Assembly (NCBI GenBank): GCA_016927755.1
Contig: JAFGLZ010000137.1
Location: 1 to 42,934, forward strand
Reading direction: 5' to 3'
Source of the DNA: Phycisphaerae bacterium
GTDB taxonomy: Bacteria > Planctomycetota > Phycisphaerae > UBA1845 > JAFGLZ01
Length of the DNA: 42,934 bases
The stretch's first letter is position 1, and each line of letters begins with the position of its first letter. Position numbers and translations under genes: made by a program. Positions 38,394 to 42,934 of this stretch are shown here, piece after piece. The notes under the pieces are model-generated. The model saw only the letters and a program-made list of their open reading frames with translations, was not told where the DNA came from and made no database searches.

Positions 38394-38675
38394 TCACAGT
38401 CTGAATCGTCTAGTCCTTTGATCCCTGACTCGGCCACTTCGTTCCACCGAACCGTGCCGCGTGCCGGAGGCCTCCGCCTTCGACGTCGTGTCCATCACGG
38501 ACACGGACTCGCCGACCAGACGTATCAGGTTGACGAGGTCCGACTTCGTTAGCGGCAGGGACCCTCGCTCGACCTGCTCTGCGATCTCCGCGAGCAGCCG
38601 ACTTTCGTCACCCGCGCGCCAGCGAAGGTGGAACGCATGGCTACCCTTGTAGATCGACCATTGGCGTAGGGACAT
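38394..38675 (-). CDS. small hypothetical protein
   Basis: 93 residues from ATG at complement 38673-38675, 6 nt after GGAG, giving MSLRQWSIYKGSHAFHLRWR. The middle (SRLLAEIAEQVERGSLPLTK, SDLVNLIRLVGESVSVMDTT) is helical and soluble; the end is basic and low-complexity (RSGRVRDQRTRRFRL). No family recognised; the good ribosome-binding site and the helical pattern favour a real gene. Confidence 0.55.
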   Translation of the reverse strand: MSLRQWSIYKGSHAFHLRWRAGDESRLLAEIAEQVERGSLPLTKSDLVNLIRLVGESVSVMDTTSKAEASGTRHGSVERSGRVRDQRTRRFRL

Positions 38676-38766
38676 CACATGCTCCTTCAACGGCTTGCCG
38701 ACCGGTCGTCCTTGATCGATCGGTCTGACTGAGAGCGTCTCCCAGTGCCGGAAGTTCTTGTCAACT

Positions 38767-40929
38767 TTAGAGTCCGCCGCCGGCGGTTCCGGTTGCCTTC
38801 TCTTCGGTTTGACCGACCGCCATTACCGCCGATTCGGGCTTGGCGGCGATCGTTACCAGAAGTGGCTCGCGCCTTCGCGTTCCCGTCGAGTCCGACACCG
38901 TCAGCGACGCTACGTACATCCCGGGCCTCGCGTAGACATGTTGCGCCCGAAGCCCCTCAGAGCGGGTGCCGTCGCCGAACTCCCACCAGGCCTCGATCGA
39001 TCTGCCGCCCGTGGCGTCGCGAGAGGCCGATCCGTCAAACGTGACTTGCTGTCCGACCCATCCCGTCTTCGCCCCGTCGCTTGCGGCGGTGGGGAGGATA
39101 CCGAGCAGGCTTGCCGGCGCTGATGCTCCCGCGACGGGCTGACCCGTCAGGCTTTGTGCCTGAGGCGTCGTGAGCTGTCCGGACGCGAGCGTCCTGCCGG
39201 AAACCTCGACCATCGTCGCGGCCGCCCGACACAACGCATGTCCGATCGGTCGGTTGCCCGGACCGAAGTGGATGCCGCCCAAATACCGCACGGCCTGCAT
39301 CAGACGCGATCTGTCCAGCGAACGCGCCTCCGGGGTCGTCCCGATCATGTCGCCCAAGGACCGACAGACGCGCAGGACACGCTCGCCCTCCGTCGCCACG
39401 CCGCACAAATGCCAGCCCACCGCCCGGTCGAACCGGTCGTCGGGGAGACTACCGGCCCGAGCATCGTTCCAGCTTAGCTCGGCCAGCCAGCCCACCTGGG
39501 GCAGGGCCGCCTCAACCGTCCCGACCCCGTGCCAGGAATGAAGCGTACTCACCATGCCGAGCGACGCATCATCCTTGCCCAGTTGATGAACGGCCTCGGC
39601 CCACAAGGACAGATGACGCTCTACCCGCGTCCAATGGGCAAAGGGCCAGGAATGGTCGGACCGCGAACCGGCGCACGGGGTGGCCAGGGCGATCTGAGAC
39701 CTACCGAGACCCATCCCCGATGACCACACGTCCGCAACGCTCACACCATCGCGATACCACCCGCCACGAGGGTTCGTCGGGTGATCGGGGATCAGGACGA
39801 CCTCTTTCGGCCAGGTGTACAGGATCGCCGCTGGTGTGGTCGTGGCCATCGCCCACGTCATCGGACGCTTGCCGGTGGCCTTGGTCACTTGTCGGATGAG
39901 TCGTGCGTGGAACTGTGCATAGGCATTGGGTTTCTCAAAGGTGCCGCGACCTCCCACGTGGAAGAACTCGCTGCTGTTCAGGTTACGGTTCAGGTCGGCC
40001 GCGATCCGGGTCAGGACGTCGACTGCCTCCATGCGGTTCAAATCGATCCTCCCCGCGGGCGCCAGCTCTCGAGTGACGGGGTGGGCCCGCCAATGACCGA
40101 CGTCCGACCACGAATCCAGGACCGGCACGATCTGGACGTTCAGGGCCTCGGCGAACTCCCGAAGCTCTCGTTGCTGTGCGACCGTCAGGGCCTCCAAACG
40201 CGCTAGCCCCGGAACCGAGGGGGTTTCGACTCCGCTGGCCGTCTCCAGGAGCAGGTAGTTCAGCTTGAGACGCGCCATCGTTTCCACGACATACTTGAGC
40301 TGGCCGCACGTCGGGCGGACCGTCTCCGATCCGGCCGGGCAGTCCATCCGCAGGTGGAGTCCGCGGAATCGCATCTCGGGCCAGTCGGACACCGTGCACG
40401 CCAGGACCAGCTCGTCCGGTGTGACGAGCTGGGCCAGGGTCATCGCCCCGTTGAAGAGTCCGAGAGACGTGTTGGCTACGATCACGGCCCCGGCGGCGCC
40501 GACGTGGAGGAAGTATTCCTGCTGATACTGGTATTCCTGGTCCCAGCCTCGGGCGGAATCACCCACATGGAAGGGCATGTGCCGCCCATGATGCGACAGG
40601 GCAGCCATTCCCTCCGGCGTGCTTGATTGGAGCATCTGGATGCCGCGGCCACTCGTGCCGCGGACGATTGGGAGCATGAGTCCGGTCGTCTCGTGGATAC
40701 GGTGCTGGAGCAGCCGAGCCGTCAGCTCGTCCCGGGCCGAGGCGCGGGCGGGCAGAATGATCGGGGTCTTTTCCTTCAGCTCGAACGTGGCGTCGATCGT
40801 CTGGCACTGCTGCGGAGTGGGAATCAGGCCCAGCGGGTTGCCGGGCTGCTGATCGGCCAATCCGGTGCCTCCAGCCAGCGCGACCAGCCAGAAAGCGCCT
40901 AATCGAAAACAGGGGTCTGTGCGGAGCAT
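38767..40929 (-). CDS. secreted GH20-like protein with PKD domain, catalytic pair missing
   Basis: 720 residues. Signal peptide (LGAFWLVALAGGTGLA), then a GH20b-like N-terminal domain (NPLGLIPTPQQCQTIDATFE ... FLHVGAAGAVIVANTSLGLF), then a TIM-barrel region (WPEMRFRGLHLRMDCPAGSE, LKLNYLLLETASGVETPSVP, LNVQIVPVLDSWSDVGHWRA). In beta-N-acetylhexosaminidases the catalytic motif is H-[IV]-G-G-D-E; here it is His324-Val-Gly-Gly-Arg328-Gly329, so both catalytic acids are gone. The C-terminal ~85 residues are a PKD domain (VTFDGSASRDATGG, WWEFGDGTRSEGLRAQHVYA). GGAGG 7 nt upstream sets the start. Probably an exported glycan-binding or inactive homologue. Confidence 0.82.
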   Translation of the reverse strand: MLRTDPCFRLGAFWLVALAGGTGLADQQPGNPLGLIPTPQQCQTIDATFELKEKTPIILPARASARDELTARLLQHRIHETTGLMLPIVRGTSGRGIQMLQSSTPEGMAALSHHGRHMPFHVGDSARGWDQEYQYQQEYFLHVGAAGAVIVANTSLGLFNGAMTLAQLVTPDELVLACTVSDWPEMRFRGLHLRMDCPAGSETVRPTCGQLKYVVETMARLKLNYLLLETASGVETPSVPGLARLEALTVAQQRELREFAEALNVQIVPVLDSWSDVGHWRAHPVTRELAPAGRIDLNRMEAVDVLTRIAADLNRNLNSSEFFHVGGRGTFEKPNAYAQFHARLIRQVTKATGKRPMTWAMATTTPAAILYTWPKEVVLIPDHPTNPRGGWYRDGVSVADVWSSGMGLGRSQIALATPCAGSRSDHSWPFAHWTRVERHLSLWAEAVHQLGKDDASLGMVSTLHSWHGVGTVEAALPQVGWLAELSWNDARAGSLPDDRFDRAVGWHLCGVATEGERVLRVCRSLGDMIGTTPEARSLDRSRLMQAVRYLGGIHFGPGNRPIGHALCRAAATMVEVSGRTLASGQLTTPQAQSLTGQPVAGASAPASLLGILPTAASDGAKTGWVGQQVTFDGSASRDATGGRSIEAWWEFGDGTRSEGLRAQHVYARPGMYVASLTVSDSTGTRRREPLLVTIAAKPESAVMAVGQTEEKATGTAGGGL

Positions 40930-41148
40930 CGATGGGCCTCCTGCCCGGCACAGACCGTCGAGATGGGTCCTCGCTTCGTCCTCACTATATTAATATCGGA
41001 CCTTTGCCCCTCCGGCCACTCAGAAATGTTTCGGGGGGGTGTAAATCGAACCCCAATTCGGGCCGCTTCAGTCCTGGCTGAACTTCTCTCAGGATATCGT
41101 CTCGGGAGGTGTCGAGCGGCCAGGCTCGCGCCTCGGGCTCGGAAGCTT

Positions 41149-41177
41149 TTGACTTGGCTCCGCTTAGCCTCTACTGT
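41149..41177 (+). promoter_or_regulatory. candidate promoter of the GT-C-like gene
   Basis: TTGACT (41149-41154), 17-bp spacer, TACTGT (41172-41177). An ATG begins directly after it at 41178 and would precede the predicted transcription start, which is why the GTG at 41205 is preferred as start codon. Confidence 0.5.
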
Positions 41178-41204
41178 ATGCGGGGTTTGCTTTCAGGACA
41201 TCGT

Positions 41205-42934
41205 GTGGCGGTATCCAATCGAACAGCATGGGCGATCGTACTAGCCGTCCTGGCGGGGCTTGTCATGCTCAGCCACGGCTGGAGCCTCGACGCCGGCCTT
41301 TATTTGGATGACCACAGCCATTATGCGCAACTGCGCGAGAGCGGTTGGGGCTATCAGGATATGGTCGGGGCCTGCCGGCTGGGCATCATCGGCCGGGTCA
41401 TGCACACCTGGTTCCGCGAAGAGACGGGGCTTCGGTTCTACCGCCCGGTGGCGTTCTGGCTCATGAAGTTGCAGTACACGCTCGTCGGCTGGCGGCCGGT
41501 CGGCGCTCACGCGTTCTCTCTGTTGTGGCACATGGCCGCGGCGACCCTCGTCTACATTTTGGCCTACAAGTGCATCGGGCGGCGGTTCTGGGCGGGCCTA
41601 GCCGCGTCGGTTTTCGCCGCGCATCCTGGCAACATCCTGACGGTCTATTGGGTCGCGTGTCAGACGGAGCTGATGGTCGTCTCGTTCATCCTCGTCTCGT
41701 TCCTCTGCTACTGCAGGTACTCCAACTGGCCGACGCCCATGTTCGCGGAGTGGTCGCGGATCGCCGGCGGCCCCATCGCGCCCGGGGGTCAGACCATCTG
41801 GCTGATCGGCTCGCTCGTCTTCTTCGCGTTGGCGCTGGGATGCCGAGAGAACGCCGTCGTCCTGCCCGTCCTGGCGGTCGCCGGCGACCTGCTCCTTCGG
41901 CCGAGGCAGTGGCGGCGTCGCATCATGGCCTACGTCCTGTTCGCCGTGGTGTTCGCGATCTACTTCCACCTGCGGAGCAAGGCACTCGGCGGGTTTCCCA
42001 TGCCCACTCGCCCGTACATGGTTCCGCCGAGCGACCCGGAGTTCTTCTCCTTCATCGTCGAGAAGTTCGTTTACTACTTCCTCGGCCTGTTCGCCTTGTT
42101 CCCCGTTCTGCCGATCGGCGGGCAGATTTACTTCCGCGAGAACCCGACGCTGTTCTACGTGACGTTCGTCGTCCTGCTGGCGTTCTGGACGGCTTGGCTG
42201 GTCCTCATGCGCCGGCATCGCGGCCTGCTGCTCGCGCCGCTGTGGGTCGTGCTGGGCATGGCTCCGGTCATCGCCGTGTTCGCCTCGGGTCATCATCTTT
42301 ACCTGCCGAGCATCGGGGCGGTGCTGATGGTGGCCGCGCTGTGGGCGTGGCTCCTCGGCGATTGCTTCGGCCGACCGAAGCTACCGCCCGGCTGGATTCG
42401 CAAGACGGTGATCGTCGTGGCCGTGGCGGTACATCTCGTCTTGCTGCCGGGCGCGTGTTGGGCGTTCGGCTGGGTCTATCGCACGAGCACCGAGGTCGAG
42501 GATCTGGTGATCGACGACGTCGTCAAGCACACGCCGGATTTGCGCGACGGGGACAAGCTGTTCTTCATCAACCTGTCGATGATGGCCTACTACGCCGTGC
42601 CGGCCATGGAGGACCTGACGGGCGCGAAGCATCTCCGCGGCTACGTGCTGACGTTCAGCCCGAAGCTGCTGATGATGGAGGAGCCGTGCCGTGTCACGCA
42701 GCTCGACGACCGGAGCTTCTCGGTCGAGCTGGAGCGTGACGGCTACTTCCGCGGCGCGATGGGGCAGGTCCTCCGCGAGATCATGGGCCGTAGCGAGTTC
42801 TTCAAGCCCGGCGAGCGGATCTCGTCCGACGAGTTCGACACGATCATCGCCGAGACGGGCGAGGAAGGGGTCCGCAAGCTCGTCTTCCGCTTCCACCGGC
42901 CGCTGAACAGCCCGGGGTACCACTTCTATCTTGG
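41205..42934 (+). CDS. GT-C-type polytopic membrane protein (runs off the right edge)
   Basis: At least 576 codons with no stop before the window end. Start GTG 41205 has AGGA 6 nt upstream (41195-41198) and lies after the promoter candidate; ATG 41178 in the same frame is the alternative. The first membrane helix (AWAIVLAVLAGLVMLSHGW) is followed by an outer loop with an acidic pair, GLYLDDHSHYAQL, the position of the catalytic Asp/Glu in GT-C glycosyltransferases and PMT-like proteins. About ten further hydrophobic segments follow (IWLIGSLVFFALALGCRENA, YVLFAVVFAIYFHLRSKALG, YYFLGLFALFPVLPIGGQIY). The last ~150 residues are soluble (DDVVKHTPDLRDGDKLFFIN). This resembles planctomycete membrane proteins annotated as glycosyltransferase-like; the sugar donor is unknown. 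Confidence 0.85.
   Translation, partial: MAVSNRTAWAIVLAVLAGLVMLSHGWSLDAGLYLDDHSHYAQLRESGWGYQDMVGACRLGIIGRVMHTWFREETGLRFYRPVAFWLMKLQYTLVGWRPVGAHAFSLLWHMAAATLVYILAYKCIGRRFWAGLAASVFAAHPGNILTVYWVACQTELMVVSFILVSFLCYCRYSNWPTPMFAEWSRIAGGPIAPGGQTIWLIGSLVFFALALGCRENAVVLPVLAVAGDLLLRPRQWRRRIMAYVLFAVVFAIYFHLRSKALGGFPMPTRPYMVPPSDPEFFSFIVEKFVYYFLGLFALFPVLPIGGQIYFRENPTLFYVTFVVLLAFWTAWLVLMRRHRGLLLAPLWVVLGMAPVIAVFASGHHLYLPSIGAVLMVAALWAWLLGDCFGRPKLPPGWIRKTVIVVAVAVHLVLLPGACWAFGWVYRTSTEVEDLVIDDVVKHTPDLRDGDKLFFINLSMMAYYAVPAMEDLTGAKHLRGYVLTFSPKLLMMEEPCRVTQLDDRSFSVELERDGYFRGAMGQVLREIMGRSEFFKPGERISSDEFDTIIAETGEEGVRKLVFRFHRPLNSPGYHFYL

Noticed and set aside
41345..42739. Plus-strand frame of over 450 codons within the GT-C-like gene
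   Set aside because: It is out of frame with a membrane-helix-rich reading that runs to the window edge, and is Arg/Ala/Gly-rich without hydrophobic segments.

Overview
The window is about 43 kb of GC-rich, gene-dense chromosomal DNA. It looks like a member of the Planctomycetota, possibly a Phycisphaerae-type lineage. That placement is inferred from the gene content: a fused SecD-SecF, three PEP-CTERM proteins, a TIGR03790-like secreted protein, a zinc-ribbon protein next to a MoxR ATPase, a sigma factor paired with a membrane-anchored LolA-like protein, and many short GC-rich palindromic repeats between genes. I see no tRNA or rRNA genes, no CRISPR array, no integrase, no transposase and no recognisable phage genes.

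Layout. 1-752: 5' part of gatA and complete gatC (minus strand). 993-4861: KDPG aldolase, a polytopic membrane protein and a secreted LamG/alpha-toroid protein, separated by repeats. 5106-10618: a small membrane-anchored protein, a very large SecDF fusion and an FHA protein. 10685-12538: an AlkP-superfamily phosphohydrolase (minus). 13260-16254: a PEP-CTERM protein with two discoidin-like repeats and a secreted HExxH peptidase. 16255-17195: a non-coding locus of iterated 10-bp and 8-bp repeats. 17196-18946: sigma factor plus its overlapping membrane partner. 19055-21495: a Nudix/Tat/nitrilase fusion and a nuclease-like winged-helix protein. 21524-22268: two tandem VOC proteins (minus). 22998-26496: TIGR03790-like protein and two PEP-CTERM proteins. 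26685-27662: Old Yellow Enzyme-type flavoprotein (minus). 28011-31128: a four-gene plus-strand operon with a PtmE-like nucleotidyltransferase, a LegB/CapD-like dehydratase, a DUF2442 protein and a Rieske-like lipoprotein. 31181-36782: a minus-strand run of nicotinamidase, NAD synthetase, zinc-ribbon protein, MoxR, a broken small ORF and a REC-CheX protein. 37124-42934: lipoprotein peroxiredoxin, two small hypothetical genes, a GH20-like protein with a lost catalytic pair, and an incomplete GT-C-like membrane protein.

How the genes fit together. Much of the window concerns the cell envelope: export (SecDF), exported proteins with sorting tails, extracytoplasmic peptidase and glycan-related proteins, nucleotide-sugar synthesis and lipoproteins with redox folds. 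pncA-nadE forms a coherent NAD salvage pair. No complete new defence or secretion system is visible. The most unusual items are the Rieske-like lipoprotein whose last cluster ligand is Met instead of His, the Nudix-Tat-nitrilase fusion with an internal ribosome-binding site, the composite 10-bp/8-bp repeat locus and the GH20 pseudoenzyme.

Limits. All assignments come from reading the sequence and motif knowledge; no database search was run. Start codons were chosen by Shine-Dalgarno position and family N-termini, and several differ from the longest possible frame.
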